DNA of 64,000 bases from Microbacterium atlanticum (GTDB lineage: Bacteria > Actinomycetota > Actinomycetes > Actinomycetales > Microbacteriaceae), in the NCBI RefSeq assembly GCF_015277815.1, contig NZ_CP063813.1, forward strand, positions 2,976,001-3,040,000, written 5' to 3'. Of the stretch, positions 23,192-30,935 are shown piece by piece. Each line of letters begins with the position of its first letter. The first letter of the stretch is position 1. Below the pieces are notes generated by a model that was given only the letters and a program-made list of their open reading frames with translations, searched no databases and was not told the DNA's origin. The position numbers were made by a program, and so were the translations under genes.

Positions 23192-25012
23192 TCAGTCTAC
23201 GTCGGGGGCGGATCCGGCTCTCGAATCGCGCACGCTGCGGTTCTCGGGCCCGGAATCCTGCGAAGTGGGCGATGCGGAAGGCGAGGGTTCGCCGAGCGAC
23301 GCCAGATGCTGCTGGGCGAACTGGGCGACGGCGGCGTCGAGGGCGGGGTCCTCGCCGCGGGCGAGGCCGGCGTACTCCAGCCGGACGGTGTGCCCGTCGG
23401 CGGCGGCCCTGACCCACATGCGCCGGCGCGGGACGAACAGCGCCGCAAGCAGGCCTGCGGTCGCGAGCACGGCGAACACCAGCACCCACGTCGCCGACGC
23501 ATCGCGGTGGATGGACAGCGACACGTAGCGCTTCACCGACTCCTTCAGGTCGGCTGCACCCTCCGGCGACTCGTCGTCGAACGAGATCGTGCCGAGCCCG
23601 TCGGGCAGGTCGACCGTCTGGCCGGGCATCAGCTCGAGCGCTTCGGCGCCCGAGTCGCCCCCGGCGAGCTGGGTCATCTCGCTCGGGTCGAGCGTGTACA
23701 CCGACCGCGGGATGCCGTCGTTGATCCCCAGATCGCCGGAGTACACCCAGAACGTGAGCATCGGGTACTCGAGGTCGCCGTAGACCGAGGTGAACGCGCC
23801 GTTTGTGAGCTCCTGCGCGGTCGGGTAGAAGAAGCCGACGAGCCCGACCTGATCACGCAGCCCGTCCGGCACCTTCACGACGCCCTGCGAGGTCATGTTG
23901 TCGTCCTGCGGCAGGAACGGCACCGACTCCGAGAACACGACCTCGCCCTCCGGGTCGCGGATCGTGATGGTCGGGGCGTAGCCGTTGCCCATCAGGTACA
24001 CGCGGTCGCCGGCGATCTCCAGCGGGTGATTCACCCGCACCTCGCCCTGCTGGGCGGCCGCGTCGGGGAACTGGGTCGTCAGTCGCGCGACGAAGTCGCC
24101 GGCCTGTCCCGCCCCCTGCTGTCCCGGCGCCACGTACGACAGCGCGAACTCGTCGAGTGTGAGCGCATACGGCTCGAGCGCGTCTTCGTCGACGAACCGC
24201 CCCGGGTTGAACGAGGTGTAGTCGAGCATGGTGTTGACCCAGGTGCGACCCTCGATGATCACCGTCTGCCCGGTGTAGGTGAAGCCCCCACCGATGCCGA
24301 CGGCGAGCAGCACCCCGACCAGCGCGCCGTGGAAGACGAGGTTGCCGGTCTCGCGCAGATAGCCCCGCTCAGCCGACACCGACAGCGTCCCGGCCGAGTC
24401 GTACCGCTCGACGCGGTATCCCGCCTTGCGAAGCTGAGCGCGCGCGGCGTCGATCGCGGCCGCGGCGGCGGCTTCGGCATCCGGCGCGTCGCCGAATTCG
24501 AGCACCTCCGAGCGGTGCGCGTCGAGCCGCGACAGCCGTGCCGGCGTGCGCGGCGGCTTTGCCCGCATCGCCTTGTAGTGGTGCTTCGTGCGGGGGATGA
24601 CGCAGCCCACGAGCGAGACGAACAGCAGGATGTAGATGGCCGAGAACCACGGCGACGTGTAGACGTCGAAGAGGCTCAGGTTGTCGAGCACCGGTGCGAG
24701 GTCGGGGTTGTCGACGAAGTACTGGCGGACGCCGTTGGGGTCGGCGCTCCGTTGGGGCACGAGCGACCCCGGCACGGCGGCGATCGCCAGCAGCAGCAGC
24801 AGCACGAGCGCGGTGCGCATCGACGTGAGCTGCCGCCAGCCCCACCGCAGCCAGCCGGTCACGCCGAGCGCGGGCGAGCCGACCTCGGAGGACGACGGAT
24901 CGGATGCCGCGCCGTCGGCGTGGTCCGACGGGCGCAGCGGCCCTTCGACCGGCGCGGGGTCCGCGGGGTCGATCGTCGACTCTCCGGCGGCGTCAGAGCG
25001 GGGCCGGGACAC
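23192..25012 (-). CDS. resB: ResB, cytochrome c maturation protein
   Basis: A 606-residue ResB/Ccs1 protein. After an acidic 50-residue leader come three helices with RTALVLLLLLAIAAVPGSLVPQ and SPWFSAIYILLFVSLVGCVIPRTKHHYKAM, a large extracellular domain, and a final helix near 520-540, as in the family. It partners with CcsB to deliver heme. The GTG start overlaps the ccdA stop by about twenty bases, so translation is coupled. Confidence 0.93.
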   Translation of the reverse strand: MSRPRSDAAGESTIDPADPAPVEGPLRPSDHADGAASDPSSSEVGSPALGVTGWLRWGWRQLTSMRTALVLLLLLAIAAVPGSLVPQRSADPNGVRQYFVDNPDLAPVLDNLSLFDVYTSPWFSAIYILLFVSLVGCVIPRTKHHYKAMRAKPPRTPARLSRLDAHRSEVLEFGDAPDAEAAAAAAIDAARAQLRKAGYRVERYDSAGTLSVSAERGYLRETGNLVFHGALVGVLLAVGIGGGFTYTGQTVIIEGRTWVNTMLDYTSFNPGRFVDEDALEPYALTLDEFALSYVAPGQQGAGQAGDFVARLTTQFPDAAAQQGEVRVNHPLEIAGDRVYLMGNGYAPTITIRDPEGEVVFSESVPFLPQDDNMTSQGVVKVPDGLRDQVGLVGFFYPTAQELTNGAFTSVYGDLEYPMLTFWVYSGDLGINDGIPRSVYTLDPSEMTQLAGGDSGAEALELMPGQTVDLPDGLGTISFDDESPEGAADLKESVKRYVSLSIHRDASATWVLVFAVLATAGLLAALFVPRRRMWVRAAADGHTVRLEYAGLARGEDPALDAAVAQFAQQHLASLGEPSPSASPTSQDSGPENRSVRDSRAGSAPDVD

Positions 25013-25853
25013 TCGCGAACACCCCCTGCAGCTGGGCCATGATCGCCGTCCAGACCCCCGTCACCATCAGCAGGCCCAGCACGATGAGCAGTGCGCCGCC
25101 GACGAGGTTGACGAGCCGGATGTGACGGCGCACGAACGACACCGACTTCGTCGCCCAGCCGAAGCCGAGGGTGAGCAGGAGGAACGGGATGCCCAAGCCC
25201 AGCGAGTACGCCACGCCGAGCAGGGCGGCGCGCGCCGCCGAACCCGAGTCGAAGGCCATCGTGAGGATCACGGCGAGCGTCGGGCCGATGCAGGGCGCCC
25301 AGCCGATCCCGAGCGCGACGCCGAGCAGCGGCGCGCCGACGAGCCCGAGGCTGCCGCGCACCTGGGGCCGGGCGATCCGCTGCGCCGCGCCGAACCAGCC
25401 GATGAAGACCAGGCCCATGGCGATGATGACGACGCCGAGGATGCGGGTGATGGGGTCCGCGTACTCCACCAGGAACCGGCCGAGCGTGCCGCCCAGCATC
25501 GCGATGCTGACGAACACCACGGTGAAGCCGGCGATGAACAGGGCCACGCCGAGCACGAGGCGGCCGCGGCCGGGAGCTGGGTCGGGGTCTGCACCCACGG
25601 CCACCGTCTCGCGCGTGAGAGAAGCGGGCGAAGTCCCGGGTTCCGTCGCCGCGGCGACCGATTCGGCCGATTCTGCGCGCGTCTTCGACGGCTCCGCCGC
25701 CGGCCGCGGGCTCACCGCTCCGCCGATGAAGCCGAGGTAGCCCGGCACGAGCGGCAGCACGCACGGCGACAGGAACGAGATCGCCCCCGCGAGGATCGCG
25801 ATGGGGACGGCGACCAGCAGCGACCCGTCGGCCACCAGCGCGCCGAGGTTCAC
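24993..25853 (-). CDS. ccdA: CcdA, thiol-disulfide transmembrane protein
   Basis: A 286-residue six-helix protein moving electrons across the membrane to keep apocytochrome CxxCH thiols reduced. The redox cysteines lie in FLSPCVLPLVPGY (about 28-40) and GWAPCIGPT. A hydrophilic insert of about 50 residues after helix one is unusual. GTG start overlaps the TlpA stop (GTGA). It works with the preceding thioredoxin-like lipoprotein. Confidence 0.93.
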   Translation of the reverse strand: MNLGALVADGSLLVAVPIAILAGAISFLSPCVLPLVPGYLGFIGGAVSPRPAAEPSKTRAESAESVAAATEPGTSPASLTRETVAVGADPDPAPGRGRLVLGVALFIAGFTVVFVSIAMLGGTLGRFLVEYADPITRILGVVIIAMGLVFIGWFGAAQRIARPQVRGSLGLVGAPLLGVALGIGWAPCIGPTLAVILTMAFDSGSAARAALLGVAYSLGLGIPFLLLTLGFGWATKSVSFVRRHIRLVNLVGGALLIVLGLLMVTGVWTAIMAQLQGVFASVPAPL

Positions 25854-26479
25854 GTCTCCTCCAGCATCTCGCGCACGAGGGTCTCGAGGATCGAGGCGTC
25901 CTCGATCTGGCCGACGAGGCGGGCGGCGACGCGGCCGTCCTGGTCGAGCACGAGCGTCACCGGAACGGCGTTGAGCGGCGTCTCCCCCGCGAAGGCGAGC
26001 TTGATCGAGCCGTCCTCGACGGCGAGAGCGCTGGGGTACTCGACGCCGTACGTCTCGGCGAAGGCGCGCGAGGCCTCCGCGCCGTCGTAGAGGTTCACGC
26101 CCAGGAACGAGACGTCCTGACCCTCGAACGACGCGTCGGCGGCGGCGAGCTCGGGAGCTTCGACGCGGCACGGCGCGCAGCCGGCGTACCAGAAGTTGAC
26201 GACCAGCACGTCACCGGCGTAGTCGGCGCTGGAGGTCGTGCCGCCGGTGTCGAGCACCGCCTCGAACTGCACGGGGTCGGTGCGCTCCGCGGCCGGGATC
26301 TCGACCACGCGGAAGCCGTCCGCCGCGACGAACCCCTTGTTGTCGCCGGAGCGGTACTGCTCGGCCAGCGGGTCCTCCGCGCACGCGGCGAGCCCCGCGA
26401 TCAGCCCGACGGCCAGGAGAGCGGATGCCGCGGCCCGCCCCCGCCGCGCCCTCGACCGGCGCGTCCCGCGACGGGTCAT
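25850..26479 (-). CDS. TlpA/ResA-like thioredoxin lipoprotein
   Basis: A 209-residue exported thioredoxin-fold protein. The signal peptide ends in the lipobox LAAC (Cys about 33). The active site is NFWYAGCAPCRVEAPEL (CxPC about 108-111), and the cis-proline loop is NAVPVTLVLDQDGRV. It should reduce apocytochrome c cysteines outside the cell, using electrons from CcdA. The ATG overlaps the upstream phosphatase stop and its stop overlaps the ccdA start. Confidence 0.93.
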   Translation of the reverse strand: MTRRGTRRSRARRGRAAASALLAVGLIAGLAACAEDPLAEQYRSGDNKGFVAADGFRVVEIPAAERTDPVQFEAVLDTGGTTSSADYAGDVLVVNFWYAGCAPCRVEAPELAAADASFEGQDVSFLGVNLYDGAEASRAFAETYGVEYPSALAVEDGSIKLAFAGETPLNAVPVTLVLDQDGRVAARLVGQIEDASILETLVREMLEET

Positions 26480-27105
26480 ACCGCCCCCACGTCCACGGCG
26501 CCGGCCGTGGATGCCGGCTCGGCATAGGCGGTCTCGGTCCAGGTGCCGTCGACCATCTCGAAGCTGGTCACACTCGACAGCGCGCACCGGCGCGCTCGCG
26601 GGTCGTGGCGCAGCGGAAGGCCCGTCACGGCGAGGTGCGTGATCCAGATGGGCAGCTGGTGCGAGACGACGACGACGTCGCCCCCGTCGGCGGCGTCCCA
26701 CGCATGGGTCATCGCCGCGTTCATGCGGCCGACCACGTCGGCGTACGGCTCCCCCCAGCTGGGCAGCGCGGGCTTGCTGAGGTGCCGCCAGTTCCACGGG
26801 TTGACGAGGGCCATCACCATGCGCTTGCCCTCGAAGACGTTCGTCGGCTCGATGACGCGCTCGTCGATGATCGGCTCGAGCCCGAACAGCTCGGTGAACG
26901 GCTCGGCCGACTCCTGGGTGCGCTGCAGCGGCGAGCACACCAGCGCCGAGACCGGGCGGTCGAGCGACTGCAGGTATTCGGCCGCCTGCCGCGCCATCCG
27001 GCGTCCCGCTTCGCTCAGCCCGAACCCCGGCAGACGCCCGTAGAGCACGCGTCGGGGGTTGTGGACCTCCCCGTGGCGCACGAGGTGGAGGCGGTCGGCG
27101 GGCAC
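26476..27105 (-). CDS. Histidine phosphatase (phosphoglycerate-mutase fold)
   Basis: A 209-residue protein of the histidine phosphatase superfamily: catalytic LVRHGEVHNP (His about 10), RTQESAEPF, Glu in RVIEPTNVFEG and the second histidine in VVVVSHQLPI. Whether it is a true mutase cannot be told. GTG start six bases after TAGACT (27112-27117), so it leads the cytochrome maturation operon from a leaderless promoter. Its position before tlpA-ccdA-resB-ccsB is common in actinobacteria. Confidence 0.9.
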   Translation of the reverse strand: MPADRLHLVRHGEVHNPRRVLYGRLPGFGLSEAGRRMARQAAEYLQSLDRPVSALVCSPLQRTQESAEPFTELFGLEPIIDERVIEPTNVFEGKRMVMALVNPWNWRHLSKPALPSWGEPYADVVGRMNAAMTHAWDAADGGDVVVVSHQLPIWITHLAVTGLPLRHDPRARRCALSSVTSFEMVDGTWTETAYAEPASTAGAVDVGAV

Positions 27106-27147
27106 CGCACCAGTCTACGTGGGCCGGTTCTGTGGGGCCGCTGAGCG

Positions 27148-27831
27148 TCAGTCGAGGTCGGGCTCGGCGCCACCCGCGCGCTCGGCGAGCAGTGCGCGGA
27201 TGCGGACGACGAGGAACCAGGCGACGGCGAGCGCCGAGACGCCGATGACGACGTACTGGAGGACGTCAGCGTAGCGCTCGACGATGTGCCACGACTCGCC
27301 GAGGAAGAACCCCGACAGCACGAAGATGCAGTTCCAGATCAGACTGCCCGCCGCGGTGAGCAGGGCGAAGCGCCAGACCGGCATCCCGGTGACCCCCGCG
27401 GGGATCGAGATGAGGCTGCGGAAGATCGGGATCATGCGCCCGAAGAACACCGCCTTGCCGCCGTGCCGCCCGAACCACGCCACGGTCCGGTCGATGTCCT
27501 CCGGGTGCAGCAGCGGAACCTTCGCCGCGATCGCGCGCAGGCGGCGGAGGCCCAGCCACGCGCCCAGCCCGTAGAGGAGCAGCGCGCCGGCCAGGGAGCC
27601 CGCGGTGGTCCAGACCAGCGCCTCGACGAGCGAGAAGGACCCGCGGCTGGCGGCCAGTCCCGCCATCGGCAGGATCACCTCGCTCGGCAGCGGCGGGAAG
27701 AGGTTCTCCAGGGCGATGGCGATACCCGCGCCGATCGGCCCGATGACTTCCATCAACGACACCGCCCAGTCGGACAGCGTGGTCAGCCACGACCCGTCGG
27801 TGGCCGGTGCGGTCGTCGTCGCATTCGTCAT
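27148..27831 (-). CDS. DedA-family membrane protein
   Basis: A 227-residue DedA/SNARE-associated protein. The family signatures ENLFPPLPSEVILPMAG (about 43-59), GRMIPIFRSLISIPAGVTGM (about 125-145) and NCIFVLSGFFLGES are clear, including the acidic and arginine residues of the reentrant loops. DedA proteins are undecaprenyl- or phospholipid-translocating transporters. The ATG gives a normal family N-terminus; longer in-frame starts lie in the intergenic region. Confidence 0.9.
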   Translation of the reverse strand: MTNATTTAPATDGSWLTTLSDWAVSLMEVIGPIGAGIAIALENLFPPLPSEVILPMAGLAASRGSFSLVEALVWTTAGSLAGALLLYGLGAWLGLRRLRAIAAKVPLLHPEDIDRTVAWFGRHGGKAVFFGRMIPIFRSLISIPAGVTGMPVWRFALLTAAGSLIWNCIFVLSGFFLGESWHIVERYADVLQYVVIGVSALAVAWFLVVRIRALLAERAGGAEPDLD

Positions 27832-27929
27832 TCGTCGGATTCCCGTCCGTCGGTGGCAGCTGTGTGGCGGCGGCCGCGAACCGTCCGGACGCGACGACAC
27901 CACGCTACGGAACGAAGTTGAGCGAATCC

Positions 27930-27945
27930 CGGGGGCAGACCCCCG
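27930..27945 (-). terminator. CGGGGG-CCCCCG hairpin after the small membrane protein gene
   Basis: Six GC pairs with a four-base loop (CAGA), about 30 bases past the stop of the gene read from 28357. The same stem recurs after tadA at 41753-41768, which supports a terminator role. Confidence 0.5.
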
Positions 27946-27973
27946 AATGCCGGTGGGGCTTCCCGCGGGGAGG

Positions 27974-28357
27974 TCAGGCGCTGGAGACGCCCGACGAGGT
28001 GACGGCGAACGCGAGGACCAGCGAGAGCACGATGAGCGCCGCGCCGACGAGCGGCACCCAGAACGCGAGCCGGCGCTTGACCATCAGCACGATCGCCACC
28101 ACCACCGTCAGCGCGAACGCCACCCAGGGCAGGATCATGCCCATGAGCCAGCCGAGCGTGATCAGCTCCGTGCTGCACTCCCGCACGCCGCAGGAGTCCG
28201 AGCCCATCACGAGGAAGATGCCCATGAACGACGCGAGTGCCGCCAGCACGCCGTCGGCCACGAGCAGGACGATGGTGACGATCAGATCGAGGGTCTTCAC
28301 CGGCGGCTTCGCCGGGGGCGGGGCGGCGGCGGAAGCGCCGGGATACGCGCCGGTCAT
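27974..28357 (-). CDS. Small four-helix membrane protein (DUF6264-like)
   Basis: A 127-residue protein: Pro/Ala-rich start, then PPVKTLDLIVTIVLLVADGVLA and three more hydrophobic helices. The helix 2-3 loop has two cysteines (DSCGVRECS) that may form a disulfide. The plan resembles the small actinobacterial DUF6264 family, from memory. The ATG is six bases after TACGAT on the minus strand. It diverges from aspS. Function unknown. Confidence 0.65.
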   Translation of the reverse strand: MTGAYPGASAAAPPPAKPPVKTLDLIVTIVLLVADGVLAALASFMGIFLVMGSDSCGVRECSTELITLGWLMGMILPWVAFALTVVVAIVLMVKRRLAFWVPLVGAALIVLSLVLAFAVTSSGVSSA

Positions 28358-28412
28358 GCCCGCATCGTAGCGCGACCGCTCCGGCGAGCCGCGGCGCCTA
28401 GACTTGTCGCTC

Positions 28413-29753
28413 GTGAGTGAACGCGTCCTCGTCAACCAGCTGCAGGGTCTCGCCGACGGCCCCGTCTCCGTCTCCGGGTGGGTCGAGACCGTCCGCGACC
28501 AGAAGAAGGTGCAGTTCGTCATCCTCCGCGACGAGACCGGCGCGGTGCAGCTGGTCAACCCCGCGACGCGTCCCGCCGAGGACGGCGCGGAGCAGGATGC
28601 CGCCGCCCTCGCCCTCACCGACCTCATCTCCACCCTCGCCACCGGCACCTTCCTGACGGTGACGGGCGACCTCAAGCACGACGAGCGCGTGAAGCTCGGG
28701 GGTGTCGAGATCAAGATCGCGGCGCTGGATGTCGCGGCATCCGCTCTGCCCGAGACCCCGATCGCCGCCGACTCGGGACTCGACAAGCGGATGGACTGGC
28801 GATTCCTCGACCTGCGCCAGCGCCGCAACAACCTGATCTTCCGCGTGCAGACCACGCTGGAGCACGCGTTCCGCACGTACTGGATCGAGCGCGACTACAT
28901 CGAGGTCCACTCGCCGAAGCTCATGGCGTCGGCATCCGAGTCCAATGCCGAGCTGTTCGAGGTGCCCTACTTCGAGGACAAGACCGCCTACCTCGCGCAG
29001 TCGCCGCAGTTCTTCAAGCAGATGGCGCAGGTGGCAGGCTTCGGCAAGATCTTCGAGATCGCCCCCGCGTTCCGCGCGGACCCCTCGTTCACGTCGCGCC
29101 ACGCCACCGAGTTCACCTCGATCGACGCCGAGATCAGCTGGATCGACTCGCACGAGGATGTCGCGCGCATGCAGGAGGAGCTGCTGCAGGCCGGGTTCCA
29201 GGCGGTCAAGGACAAGCACGGCGCCGAGATCCAGGAGCTCTTCGGGCTCGACGTGGAGGTTCCCGCCATCCCGTTCCCGCGCATCCCGCTGGCCGAGGCG
29301 CGCGAGATCGTCCGGAGCCGCGGCTATGAGATCCCCCGCACGGACGGCGACCTCGACCCCGAGGGCGAGCGCCAGATCTCCGCGCACGTCGAGGAGACCT
29401 ACGGCCACCAGTTCGTTTTCATCACGGACTACCACCCCGAGATCCGCGCGTTCTACCACATGCGCGACGCCGAGACCGGGCTCACGAAGTCCTACGACCT
29501 GCTGTTCAAGGGCGTCGAGATCACGACGGGTGCGCAGCGCGAGCACCGCGTCGACGTGCTCATCGAGCAGGCCAGGGAGAAGGGCCTGGAGCCGGAGCAC
29601 CTGGACTTCTACTTCGACTTCTTCCGCTACGGCGCTCCGCCCCACGGCGGGTTCGGCATGGGGCTCGCGCGCGTGCTCATGCTGCTGCTCGGTCAGGACT
29701 CGATCCGCGAGGTCACCTACCTCTTCCGCGGTCCCACGCGCCTGGCGCCCTGA
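28413..29753 (+). CDS. aspS: Archaeal-type aspartyl-tRNA synthetase (likely AspRS acting on tRNA-Asp/Asn)
   Basis: A 446-residue class II synthetase. It has an N-terminal OB-fold (GPVSVSGWVETVRDQKKVQF), motif 2 FEIAPAFRADPSFTSRHATEF (about 215-235) and motif 3 GFGMGLARVLMLLLGQDSIREV (about 413). It lacks the GAD insertion and C-terminal extension that make standard bacterial AspRS near 590 residues, so it is the archaeal/eukaryotic form. Such enzymes in bacteria are often non-discriminating and feed the GatCAB amidotransferase. GTG chosen; a TAGACT -10 box ends eight bases before it. Confidence 0.9.
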   Translation: MSERVLVNQLQGLADGPVSVSGWVETVRDQKKVQFVILRDETGAVQLVNPATRPAEDGAEQDAAALALTDLISTLATGTFLTVTGDLKHDERVKLGGVEIKIAALDVAASALPETPIAADSGLDKRMDWRFLDLRQRRNNLIFRVQTTLEHAFRTYWIERDYIEVHSPKLMASASESNAELFEVPYFEDKTAYLAQSPQFFKQMAQVAGFGKIFEIAPAFRADPSFTSRHATEFTSIDAEISWIDSHEDVARMQEELLQAGFQAVKDKHGAEIQELFGLDVEVPAIPFPRIPLAEAREIVRSRGYEIPRTDGDLDPEGERQISAHVEETYGHQFVFITDYHPEIRAFYHMRDAETGLTKSYDLLFKGVEITTGAQREHRVDVLIEQAREKGLEPEHLDFYFDFFRYGAPPHGGFGMGLARVLMLLLGQDSIREVTYLFRGPTRLAP

Positions 29754-29801
29754 CGACCGGAGAGCGGATGCCGCGGCACGGCGTGCGGCTCGCGGGACGG
29801 T

Positions 29802-30047
29802 TCAGCCGCTGAGCGCTGCGCGCAGGCGGTCGGGCGACACCCGCCAATGGCCGTGCAGCTCACCGTCGATGAGCACGACCGGGATCTTCTCCCACCACTG
29901 CGCATAGAGGGCGGCGTCGTCGGCGATCGACAGCTCCTCGACCTCGACCGCATCTTCCGGCAGCTCGGCCACGACGGTCTCGACGACCTCGCGGGCGACG
30001 TCGCAGAGGTGGCAGTCGGGCTTGCCGATGAGGGTGAGGGTCGTCAC
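29802..30047 (-). CDS. Glutaredoxin-like DUF836 protein
   Basis: An 81-residue thioredoxin-fold protein with KPDCHLCD (CxxC at 12 and 15) and the cis-Pro segment KIPVVLIDGELHGHWRV. The family is called glutaredoxin-like DUF836; its partner is not known. The GTG start follows the rhodanese stop by eight bases, so both are one unit with possible shared role in thiol or sulfane-sulfur handling. Confidence 0.88.
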   Translation of the reverse strand: MTTLTLIGKPDCHLCDVAREVVETVVAELPEDAVEVEELSIADDAALYAQWWEKIPVVLIDGELHGHWRVSPDRLRAALSG

Positions 30048-30055
30048 GGCGCGGC

Positions 30056-30349
30056 TCAGCGCTCGACGGGGTAGCCCGAGGCGATCCAGTCGTTGGTGCC
30101 GCCGTCGACGTTGGTCGCGTCGTAGCCGCGGGCCTCGAGGGCCTCGACGACGCGTCCGGAGCGCCCACCGACGGCGCAGATGACGTCGAAGGCTCCGTCG
30201 GGCAGCTCGTGCAGCCGGTCGCCGAGGGCCGACATCGGGATGTTGATCGCGCCGGGCACGCGCCCGGCGGCGAACTCGTCGACCTCGCGCACGTCGATCA
30301 GCGGAACGCCGGTGCGCTCGCGCAGCTGCTGGACGGTGATGGACTTCAT
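30056..30349 (-). CDS. Single-domain rhodanese
   Basis: A 97-residue sulfurtransferase-fold protein: IDVREVDEFAAGRVPGAINIP, with catalytic Cys58 in the loop CAVGGRS and the closing GGTNDW. The catalytic cysteine and arginine are present, so it can carry persulfide. The ATG gives a full-length domain. It precedes the glutaredoxin-like gene. Confidence 0.9.
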   Translation of the reverse strand: MKSITVQQLRERTGVPLIDVREVDEFAAGRVPGAINIPMSALGDRLHELPDGAFDVICAVGGRSGRVVEALEARGYDATNVDGGTNDWIASGYPVER

Positions 30350-30383
30350 GGATGCCTCTCGGGACGCGGACCGCGCAGACACG

Positions 30384-30441
30384 AAGCGCCCCCTTCCGAC
30401 CGGTGCTGAGCTTGTCGAAGCGCAGCGCCGTGGGGGCGCTT
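30384..30441. repeat. Inverted repeat with REP-like core between bS22 and rhodanese genes
   Basis: Perfect ten-base arms AAGCGCCCCC (30384-30393) and GGGGGCGCTT (30432-30441) enclose a 38-base spacer containing TGAGCTTGTCGAAG. From memory, this core is a widely dispersed intergenic repeat in bacteria. It follows bS22 on the minus strand, so it may also stop that transcript. Confidence 0.55.
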
Positions 30442-30455
30442 GGTGCGGATACCGC

Positions 30456-30554
30456 TTACTTCTTGTTGCGGCGCTGGTGGCGAGTCTTGCGAAGCAGCTT
30501 GCGGTGCTTCTTCTTCGCCATGCGCTTGCGGCGCTTCTTGATGACAGAACCCAC
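30456..30554 (-). CDS. Small ribosomal subunit protein bS22 (AURKAIP1/COX24 type)
   Basis: A 32-residue, very basic protein from a GTG start: MGSVIKKRRKRMAKKKHRKL, then LRKTRHQRRNKK. This matches the extra 30S subunit protein bS22 described in mycobacteria, of the AURKAIP1/COX24 family. A TAGACT -10 box lies about 80 bases upstream and overlaps the stop codon of the HTH gene, giving a leader of about 70 bases with a GC hairpin. It sits beside the excisionase-type gene as in Mycobacterium (there near proC). Confidence 0.93.
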   Translation of the reverse strand: MGSVIKKRRKRMAKKKHRKLLRKTRHQRRNKK

Positions 30555-30579
30555 GGAAAACCTCACAATGTCGGGGTCT

Positions 30580-30600
30580 GGGCGCGGCGTGTGCGCGCCC
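30580..30600 (-). promoter_or_regulatory. Leader hairpin upstream of bS22
   Basis: A perfect seven-pair stem (GGGCGCG with CGCGCCC, seven-base loop) between the bS22 -10 box (30633-30638) and its ribosome site. It could be a regulatory leader of a ribosomal protein gene or a terminator of the HTH transcript. Confidence 0.5.
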
Positions 30601-30635
30601 GGGAACGGGCAGATACGAAAATGCCTCGGAACAGT

Positions 30636-30827
30636 CTAGCCGACGTCGGCGATCGGCCGTTGCAGGGCCTCGGTCACCGCGGACTCGGGAACGCGGTAGC
30701 TGCGGCCGAAGCGCACGGCCGGCAGCTCGCCGGAGTGGACGAGGCGATACACCGTCATCTTCGAGACCCGCATCAGCTCGGCGACCTCGGCCACCGTGAG
30801 GAAGCGCACATCGGGCAGTTCCGCCAT
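30636..30827 (-). CDS. Excisionase-type HTH DNA-binding protein
   Basis: A 63-residue protein made of one winged-HTH of the MerR/excisionase class: FLTVAEVAELMRVSKMTVYRL, followed by VRFGRSYRVPESAV. The ATG has a ribosome site (GGGGATCG). It precedes bS22, an arrangement also known in Mycobacterium. Targets unknown; no integrase or att site nearby, so it is a chromosomal regulator and not a phage excisionase. Confidence 0.88.
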   Translation of the reverse strand: MAELPDVRFLTVAEVAELMRVSKMTVYRLVHSGELPAVRFGRSYRVPESAVTEALQRPIADVG

Positions 30828-30935
30828 GTCGATCCCCTTCCCCAGACGTCTTGCGATCACTTTAGACGGACGTAGACCAGCGTGTAAACCGGGGCCGATG
30901 TCAACTCGTGTGGCAGATGGTGCGAATGCGCGCGC

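Noticed and set aside
30636..30827. Phage excisionase/integrated element
   Set aside because: The HTH gene looks excisionase-like but lacks an integrase, att repeats or composition change; its pairing with bS22 is a conserved chromosomal arrangement.
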